A stretch of 64,000 bases of DNA from Streptomyces polyasparticus (GCF_014493765.1 NZ_JACTVJ010000001.1:62001-126000); one strand, 5' to 3'; positions 1-9,428 are shown, counted from the first letter of the stretch. Numbers and translations are program-made. The notes: generated from the sequence alone by a model not told the origin.

Positions 1-2138
1 GGGACGGCTGGGCGAGCGCGGACGGCGGCACCACGGGCGGTACCGCCGCGGACGCCGCGCATGTCTTCACCGTCCGCAACCGCGCCGAGCTGGTGCGCGC
101 CCTGGACGGCGGCAGCGACACCCCGAAGATCATCAAGATTGCGGGCACCGTCGACGCCAACACCGACGACCGCGGCCGCCGGCTCGACTGCGCGGACTAC
201 GTGACCGGCGGCTACGACCTCGACGCCTATCTGAAGGCGTACGACCCGCGCACCTGGGGCGCCGCCAAGCCCTCGGGGCCGCAGGAGGAGGCCCGCGCCG
301 CCTCCGCCGCCCGCCAGGCCGAACGCGTCGAGCTCGCCGTCGGCTCCAACACCACGATCGTCGGCGAGGGCACGCGCGCCGTCCTCGAAGGCGGCAGTCT
401 CCAGGTCGAGAACGCGGAGAACGTGATCATCCGCAACCTCGAAGTACGCGACGCCTACGACTGCTTCCCCGCCTGGCAGCCCAACTCCGGCGGCCTCGGC
501 GACTGGAAGTCCGCGTACGACACCATCTGGCTGCGCGGCGCGCGCCATGTCTGGGTCGACCACGTCACGGCGAGCGACGGCGACCGCCCCGACGCGGGCG
601 AGCCGGTGCACTTCGCCCGCCCGTTCCTGCGCCACGACGGACTGCTCGACATCACCAACGGCTCCGACCTGGTGACCGTCTCCTGGAGCGAGTTCGACGA
701 GCACGACAAGGCGATGCTGATCGGCAACGGCGACAACGTCACCACCGACCGCGGCAAACTGCGCGTCACCCTCCACCACAACCGCTTCAAGTCGGTGGTG
801 CAGCGTGCACCGCGCGTGCGCTTCGGCCAGGTGCACCTCTACAACAACCGCTACGACATCCCCGGTGACGGCCACTACCGCTACTCGATCGGAGTGAGCA
901 CGGAGTCGCGGATCGTCGCCGAGAACAACGCGTTCACGGCGCCCGCCCACATCGAGGTCGCGGACCTGGTGAAGAGCTGGAACGGCACGGCCCTGAGCCA
1001 GCGCGGCAACGAGTTCAACGGCTTCCCGGTCGATCTGCTCGCCATCTACAACTCGTACAACTCGGGGAGCGAGCGCGACCTGGTGGCGGATGTCGGCTGG
1101 ACGCCCGAGCTGCACGGCCGGATCGACAGCGCGGGCGAGGCGGCCAAGGACGTGGCGCGCGGGGCGGGCGCGGGACGCCTGAGCCTGCGCGCAGCCGATG
1201 CCACCGCCACCACCGCCGCACTCACCACACACGACAGCCCCCACCTCGCCGACCGCCCTCACGGCTTCGCCTCCCTGGGCGGCGGCACGACAGGCGGCGC
1301 GGCGGGCGAGACCGTCACCGTCCGCACGCAGGCCGACCTGGCCAGGTACGCGGCCGCCCCGGAGCCGTACGTCATCCGGATCGAGGGCGCGATCGAGGTG
1401 GCGCCCTTCGGCTCGGACATCGTGGTGGCCTCGGACAAGACTCTGATCGGCGTGGGCACTTCGGGCGAGATCGTGCACGGAGAGCTGCACCTCAACCCCG
1501 GCACGAACAACGTCATCATTCGCAACCTCACCATCCGCGACTCGTACGTCGAGGGCGACTGGGACGGCAAGACCACTGACTTCGACGCGATCCAGATGGA
1601 CTCGGTGCACCACGTGTGGATCGACCACAACCGCCTGACGCACATGGGCGACGGGCTGCTCGACATCCGCAAGGACAGCGACTACATCACCGTGTCGTAC
1701 AACCGCTTCGAGAACCACAACAAGGCGCTCGGCATCGGCTGGACGAAGAACACGCAGACCCGGATCACGATCGACCACAACTGGTTCCTCGGCACGAAGC
1801 AGCGCAACCCTTCGGCCGACAACTGCGCATACGCGCATCTCTACAACAACTACCTGTCCGCCCAGGTCGACGACGGCGACCCGCTGTGGACGTACGGGAA
1901 CTGGGCCCGCGGCAGCACCAAGATGGTGATCGAGAACAGCTACTACGACGGCGTGCAGCACCCCTACCAGGCGGACGCCACCGCCGAGTTGGTGGAACGC
2001 GGCTCGGTCCTGAAGGACGCCACCGGCCGTCACGACGAGTGGGGCGAGGCCTTCGACCCGCGCTCGTTCTACAGCTACCGCCTGGACCCGGCCCACGCGG
2101 TGCCGGCGCTGGTCCGCAAGTTCTCCGGACCGCAGTAA
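1..2138 (+). CDS. Secreted pectate lyase with two PL1 domains, 5' end outside the window
   Basis: The reading frame is open from base 3 to the TAA at 2136-2138, so the N-terminus and any signal peptide lie upstream; the GTG at 93 is internal. Two pectate lyase family 1 beta-helix domains follow each other, roughly residues 10-370 and 420-710 of the visible part. Both begin with a GGTTGG-type stretch and carry the family landmarks DHV/DHN, DGLLDI and a HxKxxLIG-like turn. Domain 1 has the canonical RAPRVRFG strand, which supplies the catalytic arginine. Domain 2 reads RNPSADN at this place: it keeps the first arginine but lacks the second. The likely role is eliminative cleavage of polygalacturonate outside the cell (family knowledge). 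Domain 2 may have changed specificity (inference). Confidence 0.9.
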   Translation, partial: DGWASADGGTTGGTAADAAHVFTVRNRAELVRALDGGSDTPKIIKIAGTVDANTDDRGRRLDCADYVTGGYDLDAYLKAYDPRTWGAAKPSGPQEEARAASAARQAERVELAVGSNTTIVGEGTRAVLEGGSLQVENAENVIIRNLEVRDAYDCFPAWQPNSGGLGDWKSAYDTIWLRGARHVWVDHVTASDGDRPDAGEPVHFARPFLRHDGLLDITNGSDLVTVSWSEFDEHDKAMLIGNGDNVTTDRGKLRVTLHHNRFKSVVQRAPRVRFGQVHLYNNRYDIPGDGHYRYSIGVSTESRIVAENNAFTAPAHIEVADLVKSWNGTALSQRGNEFNGFPVDLLAIYNSYNSGSERDLVADVGWTPELHGRIDSAGEAAKDVARGAGAGRLSLRAADATATTAALTTHDSPHLADRPHGFASLGGGTTGGAAGETVTVRTQADLARYAAAPEPYVIRIEGAIEVAPFGSDIVVASDKTLIGVGTSGEIVHGELHLNPGTNNVIIRNLTIRDSYVEGDWDGKTTDFDAIQMDSVHHVWIDHNRLTHMGDGLLDIRKDSDYITVSYNRFENHNKALGIGWTKNTQTRITIDHNWFLGTKQRNPSADNCAYAHLYNNYLSAQVDDGDPLWTYGNWARGSTKMVIENSYYDGVQHPYQADATAELVERGSVLKDATGRHDEWGEAFDPRSFYSYRLDPAHAVPALVRKFSGPQ

Positions 2139-2146
2139 GCGACCGA

Positions 2147-2185
2147 TGGTCCGGCACCTTGCCCCCCGTGCGAGGTGCCGGACCA
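2147..2185. terminator. Hairpin terminator between convergent genes
   Basis: Two perfect 13-base arms (2147-2159 and 2173-2185) flank a 13-base loop. It lies 8 bp after the pectate lyase stop and 14 bp before the end of the convergent GH3 gene, so it can stop transcription from both sides. No U-tract is visible, as is usual in this GC-rich background. Confidence 0.75.
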
Positions 2186-2199
2186 ACGGGGGCCGGGGG

Positions 2200-4485
2200 T
2201 CAGCTGCCCGCGTACTTCTCCACCGCCACCGCGACCTGCTCGGCGTCCACCGGGAACCCCGGGAAGCGGACCAGGCGGCTGAGCGGGATCGCCCGCATCA
2301 TGGCCCCGTTGTGCGGGTCGAACATGATGCCCGCGAAGCCCTCCGTGCCGAGCGCCTCGCGCAGCCAGGGACCGGCCGCCGGATGCCCGAGCCACTGCTC
2401 GGCCGTCGATGCGGCGGCAAGCGGCGCCACGAAGCCGTCCCCGGCGAGCTCGACCGAGGTCTCCAGGCGGATGTCGCGCGAGGACGCGCCGACCCGGAGC
2501 CCGAACGTGCCGCCCTCGACCGTCCAGCGGCCCGCGCCCTCGTGCCAGTACGCGAAGGCCCGCCGCGTCAGCGTCAGCGTGACCCGCTCGCTTTCGCCCG
2601 GCGCGAGGAACACCCGCGCGAACGCCCGCAGTTCCTGCTCCGGACGCTGTACGGACGCCTCCGGATCGGTCACGTACAGCTGGACCGTCTCGCTGCCGGC
2701 CCGCTCCCCGGTGTTGGTCACCCGCACGCTGACCTCGACCAGCGGATCGTCGCCGTCGGCCTTCACCGTGGTCACCAGGTCGCTGTAGTCGTACGTGGTG
2801 TAGGACAGGCCGTGCCCGAACGGGTAGGCGACCGCCGCCCGCCGCGTGTCGTACCAGCGGTAGCCGATGAGCAGCCCCTCCGCGTACCGGACGCGGCCGA
2901 ACTCGCCGGGGAACGCGCCGAACGCCGGGGTGTCCTCGTACCGCAGGGGCAGCGTCTCCGCGAGCCTGCCCGACGGGTTGGCCGTGCCGAGCAGGAGATC
3001 CGCGCAGGCCGCACCGCCGCCCTGCCCGAGCAGCCAGGTCTCGAGCACGGCGGGGACGCGGTCCTGCCAGGGCGCGAGGGTGACCGCGGAGCCATTGGAC
3101 AGAACGACGACCGTACGAGGATTGGCGGTGGTGACCGCGTGCAGCAACTCGACCTGATGGGCGGGCAGTTCCATGTGCGTACGGTCGAATCCCTCGGACT
3201 CGTACGAGGCGGGCAGCCCGAGGAACACCACGGCGACCTCGGCCTTCGCCGCAGCCCTGAAGGCCTCGTCCACGAGCTCGGGGTCGGCCTGCTCGGACTC
3301 GATCACATAGCCCGGCGAGAAGGTGACCTCGCGCCGGCCGTCGAGCGCGGCCCGCAGCGCGTCCAGGGCGGTGTCGACCCGGGTCGGATTGACCTGTGAG
3401 GAGCCCGCGCCCTGGAAGCGGGGCGTGCGGGCGAACTCGCCGATGACGGCCAGCGAACCCCCGGCGTCGGGGTCGAGCGGCAGCAGCCCGTCCTCGTTCT
3501 TCAGGAGCACGGCGCTCGCGGCGGCCGCCTCGCGGGCGAGCGCGTGGTGCGCGTCGGCGTCGAAGCCGGCCGGCGCCTCGTCGAGAGCGGGCAGCGCGCG
3601 GTCGACGAGGGTGAGCAGCCGGGTGACCGCCCGGTCGAGGTCCGCCTCGGTCAGCCGCCCGTCGTCCAGGGCGTCGAGGAGCGCGCGGGCGCCCGTACCG
3701 CCGGAGGACGGCATCTCCAGATCGGCGCCCGCGGCGAGGCTCGCGGGACGGTCCTCGATCCCGCCCCAGTCGGAGACGACCAGGCCCTCGAAGCCCCAGC
3801 CGTCGCGCAGGATCTCCGTGAGCAGCTCGCGGCTCTCGGCCACGTACCTGCCGTTGACCTTGTTGTACGAGGACATCACGGTCCACGGCTGCGCCTTGGT
3901 GACCACGGCCTCGAAGGCCGGCAGATAGATCTCGCGCAGGGTGCGCTCGTCGATCTCGGCGGAGACCGTCATCCGGTCGGTCTCCTGATTGTTGGCTACA
4001 TAGTGCTTGAGCGAGGCACCGACGCCCTGGCTCTGCACGCCCTCGACCCAGGCGGCGCCCAACTCGCCCGCGAGGTAGGGGTCCTCCGAGAAGTACTCGA
4101 AATTTCGGCCGCACAGCGGCGAGCGCTTCATGTTCACGCCGGGTCCGAGCAGCACCGACACCCGCTCGGCGCGCGCCTCACGGCCGAGCGCCTCGCCGAC
4201 CCGCGTGAGCAGGGCGGTGTCCCAGCTGGACGCGAGGCCCGCGGCGGGCGGGAAGCAGGTGGCGGGCACGCTGTGCAGAAGGCCGAGATGGTCGCCGTCC
4301 TCGGGCTGCTTGCGCAGACCGTGCGGCCCGTCCGAGAGCATCACGGACGGGATGCCGAGCCGTTCGACGGGCTCGGTGTGCCAGAAGTCCGAGCCGTCGA
4401 GCAGCGCGGCCTTCTCCTCGCGGGTGAGCGCGGCGAGCAGGGCGGGTATGTCGAGGCGGCGTGACGTGGTGCCGGCGGCGGTCAT
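2200..4485 (-). CDS. GH3 family beta-glucosidase, cytoplasmic
   Basis: This 761-residue protein has the full GH3 layout: an N-terminal (beta/alpha)8 domain with KHYVANNQ near residue 165 and the nucleophile aspartate in VVSDWGG near residue 239, then the alpha/beta sandwich domain, and a C-terminal fibronectin-III-like domain containing YTTYDYSDL. No signal peptide is visible, so it should act inside the cell on imported beta-glucosides or related glycosides. The ATG at 4485 has an AAGGAG ribosome site. The gene is the last of a leftward series after the carboxylesterase (52 bp gap), SurE and MFS genes, and is probably cotranscribed with them. The sugar specificity (glucose, xylose or other) cannot be read from the sequence. 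Confidence 0.92.
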   Translation of the reverse strand: MTAAGTTSRRLDIPALLAALTREEKAALLDGSDFWHTEPVERLGIPSVMLSDGPHGLRKQPEDGDHLGLLHSVPATCFPPAAGLASSWDTALLTRVGEALGREARAERVSVLLGPGVNMKRSPLCGRNFEYFSEDPYLAGELGAAWVEGVQSQGVGASLKHYVANNQETDRMTVSAEIDERTLREIYLPAFEAVVTKAQPWTVMSSYNKVNGRYVAESRELLTEILRDGWGFEGLVVSDWGGIEDRPASLAAGADLEMPSSGGTGARALLDALDDGRLTEADLDRAVTRLLTLVDRALPALDEAPAGFDADAHHALAREAAAASAVLLKNEDGLLPLDPDAGGSLAVIGEFARTPRFQGAGSSQVNPTRVDTALDALRAALDGRREVTFSPGYVIESEQADPELVDEAFRAAAKAEVAVVFLGLPASYESEGFDRTHMELPAHQVELLHAVTTANPRTVVVLSNGSAVTLAPWQDRVPAVLETWLLGQGGGAACADLLLGTANPSGRLAETLPLRYEDTPAFGAFPGEFGRVRYAEGLLIGYRWYDTRRAAVAYPFGHGLSYTTYDYSDLVTTVKADGDDPLVEVSVRVTNTGERAGSETVQLYVTDPEASVQRPEQELRAFARVFLAPGESERVTLTLTRRAFAYWHEGAGRWTVEGGTFGLRVGASSRDIRLETSVELAGDGFVAPLAAASTAEQWLGHPAAGPWLREALGTEGFAGIMFDPHNGAMMRAIPLSRLVRFPGFPVDAEQVAVAVEKYAGS

Positions 4486-4537
4486 GCGTCAACTCCTTGC
4501 TGTGTACGGGTGGTTGGTGCCGTGTCGGCGACGGTGT

Positions 4538-6025
4538 TCACCGCTGCGGCACCGGCGCCGCCCAGACCTCCCGCACCGCCCGCAGCGGATCGCGCTCCAC
4601 GCGCGGGATGTCGTCCCAGAGCATCGTGGCCCGGTCCTCCTCCGTGTACGGGGGCCAGTGCGCGCCCGGGTCCAGGTCGGTGACGAAGGCGACCCAGGCC
4701 GCGTGCACCGCGTCGGCGAGCTGCTGCGGCGGGTTCTCGCCGAGCGCCGCGGTGACGCCTTCGGCGTCGAGAAGGTCGAAGGCGAAGGGCAGGTCCGTGC
4801 AGTGGTACGCGAGTCCGTCGACGCCCGGAGCGGTGGCGGTCCGCGTGAACTCGTAGAGCCAAGTGGGCAGGTGGCGGCCGGCCCGCGCATCGGCGATCGC
4901 CAGCGTGGGCGCGCGGAACACGGTGTCGGTGACCGCCTGGCCCCACAGGAGCCCCGGCCGCTCCGCGTACGCGGGGTGCGACTCGGCGAACAGCCGGGCG
5001 CGCTGCTCGTCGAGACCGAAGGGCGCGAGCATGGCCGCCGGGTCCTCGTCCGCGCCGCCCGGGGAGGGCGCCGCGTTGAACTCGTGCGAGGTGAACCCCG
5101 CCATCAGCGGCACATCCGCACCCGTGTCGCCGAACGCGAGCTCCTCGGCCACCGGGCGCGGGATCAGCTCCCCGTCGGCGAACGGCGCGAGGACGAGCAT
5201 CGGCAGATCCCCGCGGTCGGGTCCGGGAGCCCCCAACGCGTCCTGATACGCCAGCAGTTCGGCGTCGCTCGCGTCCTGCAGCGCCGCGGCGGTCGCGGGC
5301 ACGCCGGTACGGGAGGTGAACAGCCGGCTCACGGCTTCGGCGGTGGCGCGGTCCTGCGGCTGCATCACCGCCCCCGACACCGAGATCGCCGCCCGGAACA
5401 GGCCCTGCGCGGACGGCGTGGCGAGCAGGGTCTGCACCGCGCCGCCGCCCGCCGACTGCCCGGCCACGGTGACCTTGGCGGGGTCGCCGCCGAAGAGGGA
5501 GATCGTGTCGCGCACCCACTCGAGGGCCGCGATCCAGTCCCGTACACCCCGGTTGTCGGGGGCGTCGTCCAGGTGCAGATAGCCCTCGATCCCGAGCCGG
5601 TAGCCCACCGAGACCAGGACGACGCCGTCGCGGTTGAACGCGCTCCCGTCGTACCAGGGACTCGCCGCCGACCCGGCGACGAAGCCGCCGCCGTGGAACC
5701 AGACCAGGACCGGCAGTTGGGCGCCGGGGTACGGCGCGGGCGTGAACACGTTGAGGTTGAGCGTGGACGCGCCGGGGATCGTCGGCTCGGGGATCGTCGT
5801 GACCTCGGCGAACGGCCTGCGCTGGGCGGTCGGCCCGTACGCGGTGGCGTCCAGGGTCTCCGTCCACGGCTCGGGCGGCACGGGCGCGGCGAACCGCAGC
5901 GCGCCGACCGGCGGCTGGGCGTACGGAATGCCGAGGAAGCGCACGCCGGTGGCGCGCCGCTCCCCGCGGACGGGGCCGCGCGGGGTGCGGACGGTCACGT
6001 GGGAGGTGGTGGTGTGGTCGGGCAT
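4538..6025 (-). CDS. Type B carboxylesterase
   Basis: This 495-residue alpha/beta hydrolase belongs to the carboxylesterase/para-nitrobenzyl esterase family. It opens with the usual TPRGPVRG strand and has the oxyanion HGGGF motif. The nucleophile serine sits in GQSAGG near residue 190, and a histidine in AYHCTD near the C-terminus could complete the triad. No signal peptide is seen. The frame is open further upstream, but the ATG at 6025 has a GGAGA site 7 bp before it and matches the family start. It lies 58 bp after surE and 52 bp before the GH3 gene, as part of a leftward operon. In context it could remove acyl groups from a glycoside before or after the GH3 enzyme acts (inference). Confidence 0.88.
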   Translation of the reverse strand: MPDHTTTSHVTVRTPRGPVRGERRATGVRFLGIPYAQPPVGALRFAAPVPPEPWTETLDATAYGPTAQRRPFAEVTTIPEPTIPGASTLNLNVFTPAPYPGAQLPVLVWFHGGGFVAGSAASPWYDGSAFNRDGVVLVSVGYRLGIEGYLHLDDAPDNRGVRDWIAALEWVRDTISLFGGDPAKVTVAGQSAGGGAVQTLLATPSAQGLFRAAISVSGAVMQPQDRATAEAVSRLFTSRTGVPATAAALQDASDAELLAYQDALGAPGPDRGDLPMLVLAPFADGELIPRPVAEELAFGDTGADVPLMAGFTSHEFNAAPSPGGADEDPAAMLAPFGLDEQRARLFAESHPAYAERPGLLWGQAVTDTVFRAPTLAIADARAGRHLPTWLYEFTRTATAPGVDGLAYHCTDLPFAFDLLDAEGVTAALGENPPQQLADAVHAAWVAFVTDLDPGAHWPPYTEEDRATMLWDDIPRVERDPLRAVREVWAAPVPQR

Positions 6026-6083
6026 GTGGTTCTCCACAGTCGGCGGCGGTTGGCGGTTGGCGGTCGCGGTCGCGGTCGGCGGT

Positions 6084-7166
6084 TCAGGAACGCGGCGCGT
6101 ACCGGGTGACGTACTGCTCGATACGGCGCAGTTCGCGGCCCCCGTCGGTCCGCACCCCGTACGTGCGGTCGGCGGTGATCGGGGCGACGGTGATGTGGCC
6201 CCGCTCAAGGAGGGCGGTCGAGTCGGCGTCGGGAACGGTCTCGGTGCACGGGTCACCAGGGCGGCCGGGGCACAAGCCCATCGCGATGTCGTAACTGTCC
6301 TGGTCACCACCGGACTTGGCCTCGTAGGCGTGCCACACGACCTGCCCGTGCCCGACCTTCGTCCAGGTGGGGGCCTTGGCCCGCTGCCCGGCGCTGACGT
6401 CCGGGTAGTCGACCTTCAGCGCGAACCGGTCGGTGAACAGGTCGCGTGCGCGCAGCCCGGCGACGAATCCGGCCGCGAACCGGGCGTGCGCACGGTAGTT
6501 GGCGACGGGGAAGCGCATCTGCGAGGCATCACCGGACGAGGACAGCGCCACCGCGGGCACGCCCTGGTCGATGGCGGCGATCGCGGCGCCCACCGTGCCC
6601 GAGTCGTTCACCTGGGCGCTGACGTTGGGCCCGGAGTTGATGCCGGTGACCACCAGGTCGGGTCCGTCCTGCCAGCCCGCCTTGGCCGCGAGGCCCGTAC
6701 GCAGGGCGAACTTCACGGTGTCCGACGGGGTGGCGCTCGCGCTGTCCGGACCGCAGGGGACCGCCGACAGACAGATGCCGTAGACGGGGGAGCCCGAGGG
6801 GGTGCCGGAGCAGTCGTTCTCGTAACCGGCGGGCAGCTGGATGCGCTTGGCGAGGGTCAGGGTTCCGCCGTTGGTGACGGCGGTCCCCTTGCCCGACTGC
6901 ACCTGCCAGGGCGCCATCACGACCACGTCGGCGCCCGCGTCGCACAGCGCCTTGCGCAGCTCGTACAGGCCGAGGCCGTCGGCGTTCGAAGCCTTCGCTG
7001 CCTGCATCGAGTCGTCGTTGGAGACGAGGATCCGCATCCCGTCCAAGGGCTTGGCCGATGCGGGCGTGCGCGAGGTGCCGTCCTGCGAGGCGGCCACCGT
7101 GAGCGAGGACAGGACCGCACCCGTGGTGCAGGCGACGACGAGGAGGGTGCGCAGCGCGCGATTCAT
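6084..7166 (-). CDS. Secreted SurE-like 5'/3'-nucleotidase or acid phosphatase
   Basis: This 360-residue protein starts with a signal peptide (hydrophobic stretch about residues 6-27) and then has the SurE fold. The metal-binding motif ILVSNDD is near residue 50, and VVTGINSGPNVS with a following SGTVGAA loop is near the middle. SurE proteins are metal-dependent phosphomonoesterases, usually cytoplasmic; this one belongs to the exported branch. ATG 7166 has an AAGGAG site. It sits between an MFS gene (41 bp gap) and a carboxylesterase gene (58 bp gap) on the same strand, so it is likely part of one transcript. The substrate is unknown; removal of phosphate from an extracellular substrate before uptake is a reasonable guess. 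Confidence 0.85.
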   Translation of the reverse strand: MNRALRTLLVVACTTGAVLSSLTVAASQDGTSRTPASAKPLDGMRILVSNDDSMQAAKASNADGLGLYELRKALCDAGADVVVMAPWQVQSGKGTAVTNGGTLTLAKRIQLPAGYENDCSGTPSGSPVYGICLSAVPCGPDSASATPSDTVKFALRTGLAAKAGWQDGPDLVVTGINSGPNVSAQVNDSGTVGAAIAAIDQGVPAVALSSSGDASQMRFPVANYRAHARFAAGFVAGLRARDLFTDRFALKVDYPDVSAGQRAKAPTWTKVGHGQVVWHAYEAKSGGDQDSYDIAMGLCPGRPGDPCTETVPDADSTALLERGHITVAPITADRTYGVRTDGGRELRRIEQYVTRYAPRS

Positions 7167-7207
7167 GCGGGGGCTCCTTGAGTTGAGGGGTTCATGGCGT
7201 TCGGGGC

Positions 7208-8515
7208 TCAGCGCACGCCGCGGATCGGGACGACCGACAGGGCCCCGAGAACGGTGATCACGGCGCCGGCGACGAACAGCGCGGGGTAACCGCCGAGCGA
7301 GCCGACGACCACGGAGGCCAGGAAGGGGGCGATGATCTGCGGGCCCGCGTTGGCCACGTTCAGGACGCCCATGTCACGGGCGGCGTCGTCCGCGCTCGGC
7401 AGGACGAGGGTGACCAGGGCGGTGTCCACCGCCATGAAGCAGCCGAAGGAAAGCCCGGTCACGACCGCGAACACGAGCATGCCGGTCCAGGTCGGCAGCA
7501 GAACCGGGATCATCATGCCGATCGAGGTGAACACACAGGAGACCGCGATGAACGGCTTGCGACGGCCCACCCGGTCCGAGAGCACCCCGCCGACCACGGT
7601 CGACAGGAGCGTGCAGACCGCGCCGACGGGGGAGAGGATCGCCAGGGCGCCGGCCGGCGACAGTCCGCCGGGCAGCTCGACGTGGTCCTGCAGGACGTAC
7701 AGCTGGTAGAGCATGACGGCCATGTAGCCGAGCACCATCAGGAACCGTCCGATGAAGGCCCACCGGAAGTCCGGGGTCCGCAGCGCGGACACCAGCGCGG
7801 CCAACTGCCGCCCCAGCGACTGCGGTTGGGGCACGACGGCCGGCAGCTTCTTCTCCCGTACGAGCGAGGTGAAGAGCACGGCCACGGCGGCGATGACCGC
7901 ACCGAGGACCAGATACCCGGTCCTGACGTCGTCGGGCACGAAGGCCGAGGCGACCGTGACACCGATGATCGTGCCGATGGGCGTACCGATCCCGACCATC
8001 GCGGAGGCGAGACCGCGGCGCTCCATCGGCACGCGGTCGGGGACGACGGCGGTGATGGCGGCCTGGTAGACGTTCATCGTCGCCTGCACCAGGCACCAGC
8101 CGACGGTGACGAGCAGGATGCTGCGCACCGCGCCGAGCAGGGCGAGCGCGCCGAGTGCGGCGATACCGCCGCCGAGTATCCAGGGGTTGCGGCGCCCGGA
8201 GCGGTCCGAGAGCAGACCGGCGAGCGGGTTGAAGAGCGTGGCGAACACGGCCGAAATGCCGGAGACCAAGCCGAGGTTGGCGACCTTGTCGGCCGGGTTC
8301 AGGGCTTCGACCTGTACGGGGAGCAGCACCTGGCCGACGCCCATGTAGATCATGAACATCGCGGTGTTGCCGACCGCGAGCAGGCACAGGAGCGGGCCGA
8401 GCCGTCCGGTGTGCTGACGGAACGGCGTCTCGCCGGGGGACTCACCGGGTGACGGGGACGACGGGGGCGTTGCTGCCGAAGGCGTGCGGTGGGCTTCGGG
8501 GTTTGCAGTGCTCAT
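7208..8515 (-). CDS. MFS transporter, first gene of a TetR-linked operon
   Basis: This 435-residue major facilitator protein has about 12 membrane segments. MFS loop motifs are visible in both halves: SDRSGRRNPW after segment 2 and SDRVGRRKPF after segment 8. It resembles the glycoside/sugar or drug transporter branch; direction of transport cannot be told. The frame extends to 8581, but ATG 8515 is preceded by GAGGAG at the right distance and is preferred. It is the promoter-proximal gene of a leftward unit MFS-surE-esterase-GH3 and diverges from a TetR gene. The 206-bp gap contains a perfect palindrome overlapping a TTGACA box, so TetR control is likely. Confidence 0.88.
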   Translation of the reverse strand: MSTANPEAHRTPSAATPPSSPSPGESPGETPFRQHTGRLGPLLCLLAVGNTAMFMIYMGVGQVLLPVQVEALNPADKVANLGLVSGISAVFATLFNPLAGLLSDRSGRRNPWILGGGIAALGALALLGAVRSILLVTVGWCLVQATMNVYQAAITAVVPDRVPMERRGLASAMVGIGTPIGTIIGVTVASAFVPDDVRTGYLVLGAVIAAVAVLFTSLVREKKLPAVVPQPQSLGRQLAALVSALRTPDFRWAFIGRFLMVLGYMAVMLYQLYVLQDHVELPGGLSPAGALAILSPVGAVCTLLSTVVGGVLSDRVGRRKPFIAVSCVFTSIGMMIPVLLPTWTGMLVFAVVTGLSFGCFMAVDTALVTLVLPSADDAARDMGVLNVANAGPQIIAPFLASVVVGSLGGYPALFVAGAVITVLGALSVVPIRGVR

Positions 8516-8575
8516 GTCCGGCTCCTCAAGGGGCGGCTCTACGGGGACGGGGCACGTGGGGGGACAGACCGGTGA

Positions 8576-8588
8576 TGACACGTGTCAA
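8576..8588. promoter_or_regulatory. Probable TetR operator overlapping a leftward -35 box
   Basis: TGACACGTGTCA at 8576-8587 is a perfect 12-bp palindrome. Read leftward it overlaps a consensus TTGACA (8588-8583), the best -35 candidate for the MFS operon, although no good -10 is visible at the usual spacing. The position between the divergent MFS and TetR genes suggests a TetR operator (inference). Confidence 0.55.
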
Positions 8589-8668
8589 CATCGACGGCGC
8601 AAAGCGGGGGCGCCCTAGGGGCGAGCACAGAGAACCACGAAACCCGAGTGGCCAATAGGTTTTCGGAA

Positions 8669-8684
8669 AGTGATACAGGTCACT
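8669..8684. promoter_or_regulatory. Inverted repeat upstream of the TetR gene
   Basis: AGTGA-N6-TCACT forms an inverted repeat 37 bp before the tetR ATG. It may be a second, weaker regulatory site. Its sequence differs from the 8576 palindrome, so the two may bind different proteins. Confidence 0.3.
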
Positions 8685-8721
8685 CCGATCGAGGTGCCCG
8701 GCCCGGTCTACGGTGATCCAC

Positions 8722-9411
8722 ATGGACCGGACCAACGACCGTCAGCCCCGCCCTGCGACGAAGGCCGCGACGAAGGCCGCGCCGAAGGCGGCAGCCAAGG
8801 CGCGCGGCCCCTACGCCGTCGGCGACGAACGGCGGCGGCGCATCCTCGACGTGGCGGTCGAGCACTTCGCCCAATGGGGTTTCCACGCCTCGTCGTTGGC
8901 CCGTATCGCGAAGGAGGTCGGGGTCACGCAGGGCGGCCTCCTGCACCACTTCCGCAGCAAGGAGGACCTCCTCGTCTCCGTCCTCGAACGCAGCGAGGAG
9001 CACGACATCGAGCAGTCCTTCGCCGAGGACTTCGACTCCGCCGCGGACTGCTTCCTGCGTCTGATCGACCTCGTCGCGTACAACAGCCGCCGCCCCGGCC
9101 GCACCCGCATGTTCAACGTCCTGATCGGCGAGGCCTCGGACCCCGGCCACCCGGCGCACGCCTTCTTCAAGCGCCGCTACGCGACAGTCACCACGCGCCT
9201 GACGGACACCTTCGAGGCCGCCGTGGCCTCGGGCGAACTCCACCCGGACACCGACTGCACAGCCGTCGTCCACGAACTCATCGCGGTCATGGACGGCCAC
9301 CAGCTCCAGTGGGCCCTGGCCCCGGACGAGGTCGACATGGCGGCGCGCCTCCGCCTCTACTTCGACCGTCTGTACCGGTCGATCTCGCGCGAGGGTGCCT
9401 CGCTGCCGTAG
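8722..9411 (+). CDS. TetR family transcriptional regulator
   Basis: The protein has about 229 residues. An Ala/Lys-rich N-terminal arm (about 30 residues) precedes a TetR DNA-binding domain: RRRRILDVAVEHFAQWGF, the recognition helix region SLARIAKEVGVTQGGLLHHF and the following KEDLL. The C-terminal ligand-binding domain is TetR_C-like. ATG 8722 is chosen: a TACGGT -10 box at 8709-8714 would start transcription almost at this ATG, giving a leaderless message; a GTG at 8713 is the alternative. It is divergent from the MFS-surE-esterase-GH3 unit and is probably its repressor, with the inducer a substrate of that unit (inference). Confidence 0.88.
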   Translation: MDRTNDRQPRPATKAATKAAPKAAAKARGPYAVGDERRRRILDVAVEHFAQWGFHASSLARIAKEVGVTQGGLLHHFRSKEDLLVSVLERSEEHDIEQSFAEDFDSAADCFLRLIDLVAYNSRRPGRTRMFNVLIGEASDPGHPAHAFFKRRYATVTTRLTDTFEAAVASGELHPDTDCTAVVHELIAVMDGHQLQWALAPDEVDMAARLRLYFDRLYRSISREGASLP

Positions 9412-9428
9412 GGGGCCGGGGTGTGCCC

